A DNA stretch of 58,548 bases from CAWUKT01 sp963923035 (lineage in GTDB: Bacteria; Bacteroidota; Bacteroidia; J057; JADKCL01), in the NCBI GenBank assembly GCA_963923035.1, contig CAWUKT010000044.1, positions 1-58,548 on the forward strand, given 5' to 3'. The notes under the pieces are model-generated. The model was given only the letters and a program-made list of their open reading frames with translations. It was not told where the DNA came from and ran no database searches. The translations under genes were made by a program, and so were the position numbers. Of this stretch, positions 17,511-26,628 are shown piece after piece (within the stretch, counting starts at the first letter, position 1; each line of letters begins with the position of its first letter).

Positions 17511-18525
17511 CGGCGCCGGGATCTAATTGGGTGGAGGAACGGGGATCGCCATCGATGTCCGTGGCCGGGAACCTGGTTTCGCCGTCGAGGTAGCCCGCGG
17601 CGGGCGCTCCGGGGATGAGGTGCAGGTCGCCGCCTTCCAGATCTACAAACCCCGGATCGGAATTGCCGGAGAAATTCAGGCCAGATGGGACAGTGAAATT
17701 GGGGCCGCCAAATCTCGCTTCCGGGTGGAAGAACAAGTTTCCGTAAATCTCAAACTCGGTGGTCGCTTCGAATTCATCGCTGATGGCATAGAGCCGCTCC
17801 TGGTCGCTGGCGATGGTATTGAAGCGGATGATGATCTTTTTGTTGTGGTAAGCGGGAATGTCGGCGGTGGAGATGCGGAGAGAAAATGTATTCTGGGCCA
17901 GCATATTGTTTTCGATCAACAAAGAGTCGCCACCGGGATGATCGGGATAGTACATGATGCCGTTTTTGGCCGCGTTGAGCATATAATTGCGGCGAACGAT
18001 GCCGCTGCTGCGGACACTGACCGCATTTCCGAAGGATTGGCGCCCGTTGCGGAAGGTATTCCCTTCGATCAGGACATCCGGCCCCATCCAATAGATGCCG
18101 TGGTGGGCCTGGGCCATGGCCGCGCCCACCTGACTCAGCGCGATGTCCTCGAAGGTGCAGTTCCGGATGGTACACGAGACAGCATCTTCCCAGCTGCTGA
18201 TGCCGTTGGACCCAATTTCCTTGAAGCTGCAATTTTCGATCAGGACATGGGAAGCCCCTCCGTTGAAGCCCACTCGGATGCCAACGTCGTCAATGCCTTC
18301 AAACATACAATTCCGCACCACGACGCTGTCGACTTCCTGCAACCGCAGGCCCTTCCTAGTAAACCGGCAGTTCTCGATGACCAGCCCATCAAATTCGTGC
18401 CCATCGACCACGAGGCCATCGGAATAGGTTTCGCCGTCGAGGCGCTCGGTGGGTTCCAGGCGGGGCGTTTCACATCCCCAGAGCCCCATGACCAAGCCGA
18501 GTAGTATCCATTTGAATTGTTCCAC
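17497..18525 (-). CDS. Right-handed parallel beta-helix lipoprotein
   Basis: This 342-aa protein has a lipobox LWGC (Cys18). Residues ~40-260 consist of repeated beta-helix rungs of the pectate-lyase/NosD type (VIENCRFTRKG, VVRNCMFEGID, LIENCSFKEIGSNGI, TIRNCTFEDIAL, LIEGNTFRNG). The C-terminus (DIDGDPR then DPGADEIL) is a motif common after beta-helix polysaccharide-lyase-like domains in Bacteroidota. It may bind or cleave a polysaccharide at the cell surface, but catalytic residues cannot be assigned and no SusC/D pair is nearby. It is cotranscribed with the barrel-like gene downstream. Confidence 0.7.
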   Translation of the reverse strand: MEQFKWILLGLVMGLWGCETPRLEPTERLDGETYSDGLVVDGHEFDGLVIENCRFTRKGLRLQEVDSVVVRNCMFEGIDDVGIRVGFNGGASHVLIENCSFKEIGSNGISSWEDAVSCTIRNCTFEDIALSQVGAAMAQAHHGIYWMGPDVLIEGNTFRNGRQSFGNAVSVRSSGIVRRNYMLNAAKNGIMYYPDHPGGDSLLIENNMLAQNTFSLRISTADIPAYHNKKIIIRFNTIASDQERLYAISDEFEATTEFEIYGNLFFHPEARFGGPNFTVPSGLNFSGNSDPGFVDLEGGDLHLIPGAPAAGYLDGETRFPATDIDGDPRSSTQLDPGADEIL

Positions 18526-18555
18526 GTTCTAAGATAGTTCGTTTGTCATTTTCCC

Positions 18556-19137
18556 TCAACCACCTGAAAGCACATTCACCAATAAATAAACAGACAGCAG
18601 GGCCCCCAGCACACTCACTCCCAGGGACCAGCCTTTTGCAGGCACCCCGAACCGGAGCACCAGCCAGCTCAGCCCGACAAATGCCCCCACAATGACCAAT
18701 TGACCCACTTCCAGCCCTACATTGAACCATAGCAACGGCAGCACAATATCGTCCCGGATGCCTTCCAGCAAATGGGTGAAGAAGCCCGCGAATCCCATCC
18801 CGTGGATCAGTCCGAAGCCCGCGGCCAGAGCATAATTGACCGGGCGGACCTTGGGATTGGCGCGGTAGGTCAGGAGGTTGTAGACGGCGGTGAGAAAAAT
18901 GGTGATGGGAATGAGCACTTCGACCGTTTCAGCGGAAATGAAGCGGTAACCGCTGGCTGTCAGGGCGAGGGTCACCGAATGGCCCACGGTGAAGGCTGTG
19001 GCCAACAAGAGCAGCTGTTTCCAGGCCTTGGGCGGATATACCGCGCAGAGGGTCACCAGGAACAGCATGTGGTCGAATCCACCGGGATCGGTGATGTGTT
19101 CCAGACCCCAGCGGGTATACGTCACAAAATCTCCCAT
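18556..19137 (-). CDS. HupE/UreJ-family membrane protein
   Basis: The 193-aa integral membrane protein has about six or seven hydrophobic segments. The N-terminal signature GLEHITDPGGFDHMLFLVTL carries the two conserved histidines of the HupE/UreJ family, which is linked to nickel or cobalt acquisition. No hydrogenase or urease gene is in the window, so the metal role is inferred from family only. It lies 12 bp downstream of the flippase gene on the same strand and could be cotranscribed with the glycan genes by position alone. Confidence 0.75.
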   Translation of the reverse strand: MGDFVTYTRWGLEHITDPGGFDHMLFLVTLCAVYPPKAWKQLLLLATAFTVGHSVTLALTASGYRFISAETVEVLIPITIFLTAVYNLLTYRANPKVRPVNYALAAGFGLIHGMGFAGFFTHLLEGIRDDIVLPLLWFNVGLEVGQLVIVGAFVGLSWLVLRFGVPAKGWSLGVSVLGALLSVYLLVNVLSGG

Positions 19138-19149
19138 GGCCCCAAGTTG

Positions 19150-20346
19150 TTAATTTTTGCCTTTTCCTCCCAATTGCTGCACATACACCAGGACCATGAC
19201 CAGCATGAACAATTGTCCGCCGGCGCTTCCAATCCATGCCCCCAGCAGCCCCAGCGGTGCAATCAGCAGGATATTCAGCGCGAGGTTGACCAGGATGGCG
19301 CCGGTATTCGCGAGGAGTACTTGTTGTTGTTTGCCTTTTTGGTAGAGCAAATAGATGTAGACCGAATAGAGGTAGCAGGGGAGGAGGTACAAGGGAGCGA
19401 GGAGAAAAAACAGCAGGTCAAATTCCAGGTCAAACAGGAACTTCAGGACCGCCCAGATCGCCGGTATCCCGGCGACCGAGACCAATACGCCTGCTCCCAG
19501 CATGCGTCGGGCCAACTTTGCAAAGCTCTTGCGGGGAAGCCGGTAGATGTTCTTCGCGAAGGGATAGAGCAGGAAGCCAATGCCCGCTTGCGCCCACAGA
19601 AAGAGGTTGATGAATACCTGGTAGCGACCGGCGGCGGCATCGTCCATCCAAAAAGCGACGCACAAGAGGTCGGTGCGCAGCGAGACCATGCCCGCAAAGC
19701 CGAGCAGGAAGAAGGGCATGGCCAGCCGGAAATACCGGAATTGAATCGGGGGATAATTCCCCCGGAAGTAGTGGGGGCCGTAAAGCGCGCCCAACAGGAT
19801 GCCGCGGACGATGGCCGCGAACGCAAAGTACTTGACCAGTCCCGTGATGCTCAGGCCGACGGGATCGAACCACAGGCCCGCCACCAGCACGGCCGATCCC
19901 AGCAGGTCGACGAGCAGGGCGCGCCCGAAATGGCGGTGGTAGACCACCAGCACGTCGAGGCTTTGGCGGAGAAAGCCGCCCAACATCCAAAGGACCAGGA
20001 ACATGGTCGTTTCCCAGTCCCATTCGGCGAGTAAAATGACCGGGAAGACCATGAACAGGAGGACCGCGCGGCTTCCGGCAACCTGCCGGAACAGAGGCCC
20101 GATTTGATCGGGGTGCTGCGCAAAACCGCGCAGCAGGTATTCTTTATTGCCCCACGCGAGGATGTGGAGCGTAATTCCAATGAACAGCAGCGGATCCACA
20201 AATTCACCCCAGACAGCTTCGTCGCCACTGCGGATCACCCAGATGGAGACCCCGATATTGGTGAGGGGAGCGAGGAGTTGGAGGAGGAAATGGAGGATAA
20301 CCGTTCCGCCCCGTTGGAAGAGTTTACGGGAAATAGATACCGGCAT
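19150..20346 (-). CDS. Polysaccharide flippase-like membrane protein
   Basis: The ATG at 20346 yields 398 aa (MPVSISRKLFQRGGTVILHF), overlapping the glycosyltransferase gene by 23 bp. A longer frame upstream merely shadows that gene. About ten to twelve hydrophobic segments with sparse charged loops match the MATE-like Wzx/oligosaccharide flippase group, which moves lipid-linked glycans across the inner membrane. It ends in the polar tail QQLGGKGKN. Neighbouring GT4 and GT-C genes support a role in glycan assembly. The substrate is unknown. Confidence 0.7.
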   Translation of the reverse strand: MPVSISRKLFQRGGTVILHFLLQLLAPLTNIGVSIWVIRSGDEAVWGEFVDPLLFIGITLHILAWGNKEYLLRGFAQHPDQIGPLFRQVAGSRAVLLFMVFPVILLAEWDWETTMFLVLWMLGGFLRQSLDVLVVYHRHFGRALLVDLLGSAVLVAGLWFDPVGLSITGLVKYFAFAAIVRGILLGALYGPHYFRGNYPPIQFRYFRLAMPFFLLGFAGMVSLRTDLLCVAFWMDDAAAGRYQVFINLFLWAQAGIGFLLYPFAKNIYRLPRKSFAKLARRMLGAGVLVSVAGIPAIWAVLKFLFDLEFDLLFFLLAPLYLLPCYLYSVYIYLLYQKGKQQQVLLANTGAILVNLALNILLIAPLGLLGAWIGSAGGQLFMLVMVLVYVQQLGGKGKN

Positions 20347-21373
20347 AGCCCTCCACGGTTGATGCGATGGAATAGGGGAGGCGGGATTCGTAGGGGGGAG
20401 GGGAAGCAAGGAAATCGAGGACGGATTGGGCGAGTTCAGGGGCGTTTTCGGCCACCTGCCAATGGGGAGCGGCATGGGCGATGCCCACCGGCGTGGAGAC
20501 AACGGCGCATCCCGCGGCCAGGGCTTCGTTGAAAACATAGGCCTGGCCTTCGTAGCGGGCCGTATGCAGGAGCATTTTACTTTTCCCGATCCATTCCATC
20601 ACTTCTTCCCGGTCCATTTGTCCCTTCAAGCTGACCTGTTCCTCCAAGCCTTTTTCCCGAATCCGCCCTTTCAACTGCTCCTCTTCCGGCCCCCCGCCAA
20701 TTAGGACCGCCCGCACCGCGGGACGTTGCCGGGCGACCCGCTCCACAACGTCCAGCCACAAGCTCCACTGCTTGACGGGAACCAGGCTGCCGACCCCCAC
20801 GAGATCGATGTTGCGATCTTCCGCGAGATGATCCGGCGCCTCAATGCCCCAGGGGAGGACCTGTCCCGCTATTTTCCGCTCCCATGTCCGCTCCAATTGC
20901 TGGAGCCCCCGCTCCGAAATGGCCACGACCTGCATCCGCTCGGGGTCGAGCCGACGGAGGTAGCGGTTGCCGGGGAGGGCATCCTGGCCCTGCAAGGTGG
21001 CAACGACCCGGATGTTCCGGCGGCGGGCGAAGCGCTGGGCCAGCCAGGTGCATTCCAGCAGCCAAAAGCTGTGGATCACATCGATGGGCTGGGCGGCATG
21101 CAGGGCCTTGAGTTGACGCAGGGCCCGGCGCCAGAGCCGGATTTTGGCGAGGCCGCGGGCATTTTGGCCGCCGAGGGGGTGGACGGATAGCCCGTGCCAG
21201 GAGTATTCCTGGGCCCGAAACGGATAGTGGAGGGCCAAGATGGAGATGCGCCAATTCGGATGGGCGACCGACAGGGCCCGGACATAGGCTTGCAGGGGAG
21301 GAATGCAACTGCTGTCCGCTTCGTTGGCCGCGAAGCCCGGTGTCAATATGACGATGTGTTTACTGAAGTTCAT
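20324..21373 (-). CDS. Glycosyltransferase, GT4/GT1 type
   Basis: Starting at the ATG at 21373, the 349-aa GT-B enzyme begins MNFSKHIVILTPGFAANEAD. The donor-binding C-terminal half shows the GT4 pattern: VGVGSLVPVKQWSLWLDVVE, then VLIGGGPEEEQLK and the acidic motif YEGQAYVFNEALAAGCAVVS (EGxxxxxxEA). It should transfer a nucleotide-activated sugar in the cytoplasm. It overlaps both neighbours (14 bp upstream, 23 bp downstream), which implies a coupled operon of three glycan genes. Confidence 0.85.
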   Translation of the reverse strand: MNFSKHIVILTPGFAANEADSSCIPPLQAYVRALSVAHPNWRISILALHYPFRAQEYSWHGLSVHPLGGQNARGLAKIRLWRRALRQLKALHAAQPIDVIHSFWLLECTWLAQRFARRRNIRVVATLQGQDALPGNRYLRRLDPERMQVVAISERGLQQLERTWERKIAGQVLPWGIEAPDHLAEDRNIDLVGVGSLVPVKQWSLWLDVVERVARQRPAVRAVLIGGGPEEEQLKGRIREKGLEEQVSLKGQMDREEVMEWIGKSKMLLHTARYEGQAYVFNEALAAGCAVVSTPVGIAHAAPHWQVAENAPELAQSVLDFLASPPPYESRLPYSIASTVEGYAGIYFP

Positions 21374-22811
21374 ACAGGACCCACCCCTTCCCAAATTCCT
21401 CTTGGGCGACCAGGCGGTGGCGTTGGTTCAATTTTTCCCAATTGAGCATAGGACTTTTTCCTTTCCACTGCACCCGATAGGCTGGCTCATTGAACAGCAC
21501 CACATCTCCCTTTTCCCCCGTCCCCATGCCTTCCAGGTACATACTTTCCACTTCCAATTCCGGCGCATAGTGTTTCAGCGCCCCTTCCACCCCAAAGGTA
21601 AAGACCCGCTGGGCCTCCGATGCCGCCACCGATTGGGCCATGGTTTGTTCCCGTGCACTCATTTCCCAAAAGGGTTTACTGGCCCGGTATCCCATCCCCA
21701 GATTCAAGACGACCAACCCGACGAGCACCGCATAGTAGAGGCCGAGTTTGGTGTGAAACAGGTGGAATGCAAATAAAAGGTCGTGGATATAAAGAAAAAA
21801 GACGAGCGGAATGGCCAACAGGATAAAGCGTTGGTTTTGAAAGGGAATGCCGGACAAAAAAAGGAGGTAAGCAATTAAGGGAATGAGCAATAATCGGTGG
21901 TAAGAGGACAAATCACGGATCCGGAAAATCAACCGGGGCAGGACCAATACGGCTGCGCCCAGGAAGCCCGGGTGGTAAAAAGCACCCAGATAAAAGACGA
22001 TGTTGGGGAGGGTATAGGAAAAGCTCCCATCCAGCATGGTGAAGTGCCGCCGGAACCAGTTGTTGAAGCCCCACTGGTCGAGGAAATGGTGGTCCGGCAA
22101 GCCGGCTCCCTGCAAGCGCAGGTGAATCAGCAGGGGGACGACCGCGAAGGCCGCCCCAATGGCCAACGGGATCCACTTGCGGTCCCGGATGCCGCTGTAC
22201 AGGCTGTGCACGAAGAAAAAGGCCACGATGATCCCGGCCGGATAGCGGCTGAAGACCGCCAGGGCGCTCATGATCAAGACCCCGGCCAGGTGCCGGGAAG
22301 TACCGCGGGTCTGGTACACATACCAGTTGAGCATGGCGCCGGTCACGCAGGCGGCGGCGAAGGCGTCCGCCATCGCCATCATACCGTTGCGACCGAGGAA
22401 GGGCGAGAGCCCCACGAAAATGACCGTGACGGTCGTGAAGCCACCGCCGGGCAAATTGGTGGTACGGGGGGCGAGCCGGGTGAGCAGCCCCGCCGTGGTG
22501 GCCAGGCTGAGCATGGACAGGATTTGCAGGGCGAGGGCCACATCGCGGACCAGAAATGAAAGGAGGGCGCCGCCCAGGGGGTACATCTCCGGCCAGTAAA
22601 AGGCGTCGGGACGCGGGCCACCCGCGATCCAGGCCCTGAGTTCAGTGGCGTAGGCGACGTACTCGTAGCTGTCCTGCCCGTAGAGCCCATTGAAGCCGGT
22701 GAGCCACCGGGCCAGGCCCAGCACCAACAGTACTTCCAGGAAGGCCAGTAGGCCAGTCCGTTTTTCGTACCATAAGTCTTGTTGTTTTCTGATGGGCATG
22801 CAGGGCGTCAT
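21360..22811 (-). CDS. GT-C membrane glycosyltransferase (GT39/mannosyltransferase-like)
   Basis: The 483-aa protein has about ten or more membrane segments and the GT-C hallmark of an acidic residue in the first periplasmic loop: GLYGQDSYEYVAYATEL (about 43-59), after the first helix. It ends with a soluble periplasmic part of ~80 residues. GT-C enzymes use polyprenyl-phosphate sugars. An alternative ATG at 22799 would shorten it by four residues. It is the first gene of the minus-strand glycan set and is divergent from bamD, with ~258 bp between them. Confidence 0.75.
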   Translation of the reverse strand: MTPCMPIRKQQDLWYEKRTGLLAFLEVLLVLGLARWLTGFNGLYGQDSYEYVAYATELRAWIAGGPRPDAFYWPEMYPLGGALLSFLVRDVALALQILSMLSLATTAGLLTRLAPRTTNLPGGGFTTVTVIFVGLSPFLGRNGMMAMADAFAAACVTGAMLNWYVYQTRGTSRHLAGVLIMSALAVFSRYPAGIIVAFFFVHSLYSGIRDRKWIPLAIGAAFAVVPLLIHLRLQGAGLPDHHFLDQWGFNNWFRRHFTMLDGSFSYTLPNIVFYLGAFYHPGFLGAAVLVLPRLIFRIRDLSSYHRLLLIPLIAYLLFLSGIPFQNQRFILLAIPLVFFLYIHDLLFAFHLFHTKLGLYYAVLVGLVVLNLGMGYRASKPFWEMSAREQTMAQSVAASEAQRVFTFGVEGALKHYAPELEVESMYLEGMGTGEKGDVVLFNEPAYRVQWKGKSPMLNWEKLNQRHRLVAQEEFGKGWVLYELQ

Positions 22812-23053
22812 CTACCCGGCTGAGCCGGTATGCGAAGAGAAATTACAGACAATTCACTCCAAAAAGAAACAATCCGATGGGATTTGGGAAATTTTCCGCC
22901 CCGCCCGAATACCCCGACAAAATGATCTTGGGAACGAGCCGATTTGCCGTCGGATGGAGGACAAAATGGTTTTGCCCCGATCAATTCATTCTCTTTTCCC
23001 CGTGCCCCATAATAATCCCCTTTTTTTTGCGTAGTCCTATTCGAAAGAATCCT

Positions 23054-23061
23054 TATCTTTG
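23054..23061 (+). promoter_or_regulatory. Perfect -7 element (TATCTTTG) before bamD
   Basis: TATCTTTG matches the Bacteroidota -7 consensus TAnnTTTG exactly. A TTTG ends the T-run at 23029, but the spacing is 24 bases instead of ~19-21. The bamD ATG at 23070 is only 8 bases downstream, so the transcript would have an almost absent leader. Confidence 0.5.
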
Positions 23062-23069
23062 TCGTTCGT

Positions 23070-24110
23070 ATGCGCGAAAAGTTCACGATTGTTGCTACTA
23101 CACTGCTTCTGTTCGGCCTCGTTGTCACAGGTTGTAACAAGGAATTTCGCTCCATGGTGAAAAAGTCCAAGAGTCGGTCCATCCAGGACATCGACACAGC
23201 GGCGGTATATTTTTACAACCGGAAGAAATACGACCGGGCAATTCCGCTTTTCGAGCAATTGGTGCCTGCCATGGCGGGGACTTCACGGCAGCCGGAGCTG
23301 TACTACTACTACGCCTGGAGCCGCTATATGATGGGCGAGCTGGTCAGTTCCGCCTTTTACTTCGAGGATTTCTCCCAGAAGTTCCCTTCCAACGAACATG
23401 CGACCGAGTGCGAATGGATGGTGGCCAAGTGCTATTACCGCCTGAGCGACCCCCATTACCTCGACCAGACCTATACCGACAAGGCCATCGCCCAATTGCA
23501 GTTGTTCCTCAGCCGGAATCCCAAATCGGATTACGAAGAGGATTGCATGGGGTACTTGAACGATTTGCGGGAGCGGAAGGCCAAAAAAGCATTTGAACAA
23601 GCCAAGTTGTACTACAACCTGGGCTACTTCAAAGCGGCGGTCAAGGCCTTTGAGGTCATGATCAGCGAGTATCCCGACTCTGATTTCCGGGAAGAATCGC
23701 AGTTCCTTCTATTCAAGAGTGCCCATTCCCTGGCCGGTGTCAGTACCGACCGCCGGAAGGTGGAGCGCTACCAGGAGGCCGGTGTATTCTATGAGCGCTT
23801 TGCAAAGAAGTTTCCAGAGAGTAAATTTGCTAAGGAAGCTGCCAACCTTGATGATTCGGGGAAAAAGAGCCTGGAGAAATTGCGGTTGGAAGAATTGGAA
23901 CGGGAGCAGGTCAAATTGTACAAATCCATCGAGGAGAATGTCAACCTGGCGCTGCGCACCAAAGACGAAGAAGAACGGGCCAAGGCCAAAAGCCGCGCCC
24001 TCAAATCATACGAAGAATTGCGGGATGATTATCCCGACAGTGAATACCTTCCCAAGGCCGATCAACTCTACAGTAAGTTGAGCATGGGCCAGAGTGGGGA
24101 ACAAGAATAA
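23070..24110 (+). CDS. bamD: Outer-membrane assembly lipoprotein BamD
   Basis: The 346-aa lipoprotein has lipobox VVTGC (Cys22) and TPR-type repeats across 45-250 (YYYYAWSRYMMGELVSSAFY, AKLYYNLGYFKAAVKAFEVM). These are the scaffold of BamD, which helps BamA insert beta-barrels into the outer membrane. A charged, coiled-coil-prone C-terminal extension (about 240-330) makes it longer than the ~245-aa enterobacterial protein; I believe such lengths are common in Bacteroidota. The start is fixed by the signal peptide. It leads the bamD-rpoZ-coaBC-DUF4835 cluster, a conserved gene order in this phylum. Confidence 0.9.
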   Translation: MREKFTIVATTLLLFGLVVTGCNKEFRSMVKKSKSRSIQDIDTAAVYFYNRKKYDRAIPLFEQLVPAMAGTSRQPELYYYYAWSRYMMGELVSSAFYFEDFSQKFPSNEHATECEWMVAKCYYRLSDPHYLDQTYTDKAIAQLQLFLSRNPKSDYEEDCMGYLNDLRERKAKKAFEQAKLYYNLGYFKAAVKAFEVMISEYPDSDFREESQFLLFKSAHSLAGVSTDRRKVERYQEAGVFYERFAKKFPESKFAKEAANLDDSGKKSLEKLRLEELEREQVKLYKSIEENVNLALRTKDEEERAKAKSRALKSYEELRDDYPDSEYLPKADQLYSKLSMGQSGEQE

Positions 24111-24128
24111 GCATTGAAATTAAGATCC

Positions 24129-24458
24129 ATGGAAGATAGTTTTTTGCCCCTGAACATTGATGACATGGTCGAGCCGAGCGGGAACGTCTACAAATCAGTT
24201 GCCCTGATTGGTAAGCGTGCGAACCAGCTCACGCTGGACCTCAAAGATGAACTCACCCGCAAGCTGGCCGAGTTCGCTCCTGCCCACGACAACCTCGACG
24301 AAATCACCGAGAACCGTGAGCAGATCGAGATTTCCCGTTACTATGAGCGCCAGCCCAAGCCGCACCAGCGCTCCCTCAAGGCTTTCGTTGCCGGTGATGT
24401 TTACTTCCGGAACAAGGAAAACCCGAGCGATACCAACATGCCGGAAATCAAGCCCTGA
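24129..24458 (+). CDS. rpoZ: RNA polymerase omega subunit
   Basis: The ATG at 24129 gives 109 aa (MEDSFLPLNIDDMVEPSGNV); a TTG at 24114 is a less likely start. The helical omega core is visible in SGNVYKSVALIGKRANQLTL, the segment contacting beta-prime. Bacteroidota omega proteins are longer than the E. coli one and share this gene position between bamD and coaBC. It starts 18 bp after bamD and ends 11 bp before coaBC, consistent with one operon. Confidence 0.85.
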   Translation: MEDSFLPLNIDDMVEPSGNVYKSVALIGKRANQLTLDLKDELTRKLAEFAPAHDNLDEITENREQIEISRYYERQPKPHQRSLKAFVAGDVYFRNKENPSDTNMPEIKP

Positions 24459-24469
24459 TTCGAGAATAC

Positions 24470-25666
24470 ATGCTTTCGGGGAAAAAGATCATACTTGGTG
24501 TCACCGGAAGTATAGCCGCATACAAAGCCGCCCTACTGGTGCGGCTTTTTGTCAAACATGGGGCGGAAGTCCGCGTGGTCATGACCGATGCGGCCACCCA
24601 TTTTGTCGGAGAACTCACCTTCTCCAACCTTTCCCAACAACCGGTATTCCGGGGCCTCTGGGACGGAGAATGGACCGAACACGTCCACCTCGGTGCCTGG
24701 GCCGACCTCATGGTCGTAGCGCCCGCCTCCGCGAATACCATCGCTAAGATGTCCCAAGGCATTTGTGACAACGCCCTGACCGCCGTTTACCTGGCGGCCA
24801 AGTGCCCGGTCATGGTGGCTCCCGCGATGGATGCCGATATGTCCATTCACCCCGCTTATCTCCGCAACCTCAGGTTGCTCCAGGAGGATGGGGTGAAGAT
24901 CGTTGATTCGGGGATTGGGTTTTTGGCGAGTGGGCTGCACGGAAAAGGCCGTCTGGCGGAGCCGGAGGAGATTCTAGCGGCCGTGGCTGATTTCTTGGGC
25001 GGTACCGAAGGTCAGTTGAGCGGCCGAAAGGTACTCATCAGCGCGGGTCCGACCCGCGAACGCATCGACCCCGTTCGCTTCCTCACCAATCCCTCCACCG
25101 GTACCATGGGCTATGCCATCGCTGCTGAGGCCGTTCGCCTCGGAGCCGAGGTCACCTTGATCAGTGGGCCCTGTAATCCTTCCGTAGATCCGGGCGTAGC
25201 GCCCGTCTATGTGGAATCCGCCGCCGAGATGTTTGAGGCGATGGTCGAGCGTGCGGGTGACCAGGATGTGGTGATTATGTCGGCCGCTGTGGCGGACTAT
25301 ACCCCAAAGCGGTCCTACGACCACAAGGTGAAAAAGCAGCCCGGTGACCTGCAATTGACGATGACGCGGACCCGCGACATCCTGCACCAATTGGGTCAGC
25401 AGAAACCCACCGGCCAATTGTTGGTGGGATTTGCGCTCGAGACGCAGGACGCCCTCGCCAATGCGCGCGGCAAGCTGGAGCGCAAGAACCTCGATTTCAT
25501 CGTGTTGAATACCCTGGCCGATGCCGGGGCGGGATTTGGCACGAAAACCAATAAAGTCACCCTCCTTTCCCGGGACGGAAACGAAGTGGCATTCCCTTTG
25601 AAAGACAAAACCGAGGTGGCCCGGGACCTGTGGGAACACCTCACCCAATCATTGAAGACTACATGA
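24470..25666 (+). CDS. coaBC: Bifunctional phosphopantothenoylcysteine decarboxylase / phosphopantothenate-cysteine ligase
   Basis: This 398-aa protein carries out two steps of coenzyme A synthesis. The CoaC flavoprotein domain (1-185) has GKKIILGVTGSIAAYKAALL, the active-site His region EHVHLGAWADLMVVAPASAN and PVMVAPAMDADM. The CoaB domain (190-398) has VLISAGPTRERIDPVRFLTN with PSTGTMGYA for CTP/phosphopantothenate binding, then VADYTPK. The length fits the family. The stop overlaps the DUF4835 start by 4 bp. Confidence 0.95.
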   Translation: MLSGKKIILGVTGSIAAYKAALLVRLFVKHGAEVRVVMTDAATHFVGELTFSNLSQQPVFRGLWDGEWTEHVHLGAWADLMVVAPASANTIAKMSQGICDNALTAVYLAAKCPVMVAPAMDADMSIHPAYLRNLRLLQEDGVKIVDSGIGFLASGLHGKGRLAEPEEILAAVADFLGGTEGQLSGRKVLISAGPTRERIDPVRFLTNPSTGTMGYAIAAEAVRLGAEVTLISGPCNPSVDPGVAPVYVESAAEMFEAMVERAGDQDVVIMSAAVADYTPKRSYDHKVKKQPGDLQLTMTRTRDILHQLGQQKPTGQLLVGFALETQDALANARGKLERKNLDFIVLNTLADAGAGFGTKTNKVTLLSRDGNEVAFPLKDKTEVARDLWEHLTQSLKTT

Positions 25667-26556
25667 AACGGATTCTTTTTGGCCTGATCTTCTTGCTCTC
25701 ATTTGCTTCCGTTGGATTCGCCCAGGAACTCCAATGCGTGGTGGACATCCAGACGCCCACCCAGGGCTCCGACAAGCAGATTTACGACCAGATGAAGGAG
25801 TCCATCACCAAGTACATCAATTTCCGGAAATGGACGGATTTAAAATTCCAGCCGGAAGAGCGGATCAAGGCCCGGATGCAGTTCATCATCAGTGATCGCC
25901 CTGCGATTGACGAGTTCAGAGGCACGCTCCAGGTCCAGTTGATCCGGCCCGTCTACAACTCCACCTATGAATCCATCGTTCTGAACGTCCGGGACGAGAA
26001 CATCTTTTTCAAGTTCAATGCCTTTACCCCGTTGGAATTCTCCGAGAACAACTACATCAGCGAGTTGACCTCCATTCTGAACTTCTACGCCTATATCCTG
26101 ATTGGATTTGACAGTGAGACATTTGGGTTGGCGCAGGGAAAAGAATACTTCCAGAAGGCCCAGAACATTGTGAACCTGGCTTCCAGCGTTGGTCAGGCCG
26201 GATGGCAGAGCTTTGATGGCACCCAGAACCGCTACTGGTTGGTGACTGATATGCTCGACAACGGGATGAACCGGATCCATAACGTCCTGTACACCTACCA
26301 CCGCCAGGGCCTGGACCAGATGGAAAAGAACATGCCAATGGCCCGCAAGACCATCCTCCAATCCCTCCGGGAAATGCAGCGCCTGAACCAACGCTACCCC
26401 GGTAAATTCATCACCCGCGTATTCCTCACCGCCAAAGCGCCCGAGATCGTAGACATCTTCCGCGAAGCGGACCTCCGCGACAAGCAGCAGCTCATCCAAA
26501 TCATGGATCCGCTGGACCCGGCCCGGGGCAGCGAATACGCCGAAATCCTGAAATAA
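25663..26556 (+). CDS. DUF4835-family secreted protein
   Basis: Choosing ATG 25663 (overlapping the coaBC stop as ATGA) gives 297 aa with a signal peptide (MKRILFGLIFLLSFASVGFA, cut before QE). The rest matches my recollection of DUF4835, a periplasmic Bacteroidota family regularly encoded after coaBC. Typical segments are VDIQTPTQGSDKQIYDQM and FYAYILIGFDSETFG. Function is not established. In many relatives recN follows; here a giant convergent gene follows instead. Confidence 0.85.
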   Translation: MKRILFGLIFLLSFASVGFAQELQCVVDIQTPTQGSDKQIYDQMKESITKYINFRKWTDLKFQPEERIKARMQFIISDRPAIDEFRGTLQVQLIRPVYNSTYESIVLNVRDENIFFKFNAFTPLEFSENNYISELTSILNFYAYILIGFDSETFGLAQGKEYFQKAQNIVNLASSVGQAGWQSFDGTQNRYWLVTDMLDNGMNRIHNVLYTYHRQGLDQMEKNMPMARKTILQSLREMQRLNQRYPGKFITRVFLTAKAPEIVDIFREADLRDKQQLIQIMDPLDPARGSEYAEILK

Positions 26557-26582
26557 GTTCCTTTCGGACCCAAAAGATAAGC

Positions 26583-26609
26583 GGCCCTTTCCCAGTTCGG
26601 GGAAGGGCC
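26583..26609. terminator. Hairpin between convergent operons
   Basis: GGCCCTTTCCC (26583-26593) pairs with GGGGAAGGGCC (26599-26609), with one mismatch and a five-base loop. It lies between the DUF4835 gene and the giant surface-protein gene. T-runs are short on both sides. Confidence 0.65.
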
Positions 26610-26628
26610 ACTCGCTGTTTAAATACTT

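Noticed and set aside
18772..20034. 420-aa plus-strand frame
   Set aside because: Antisense to the HupE-like and flippase genes; Gln/Glu/Arg-rich translation typical of a reversed membrane-protein gene.
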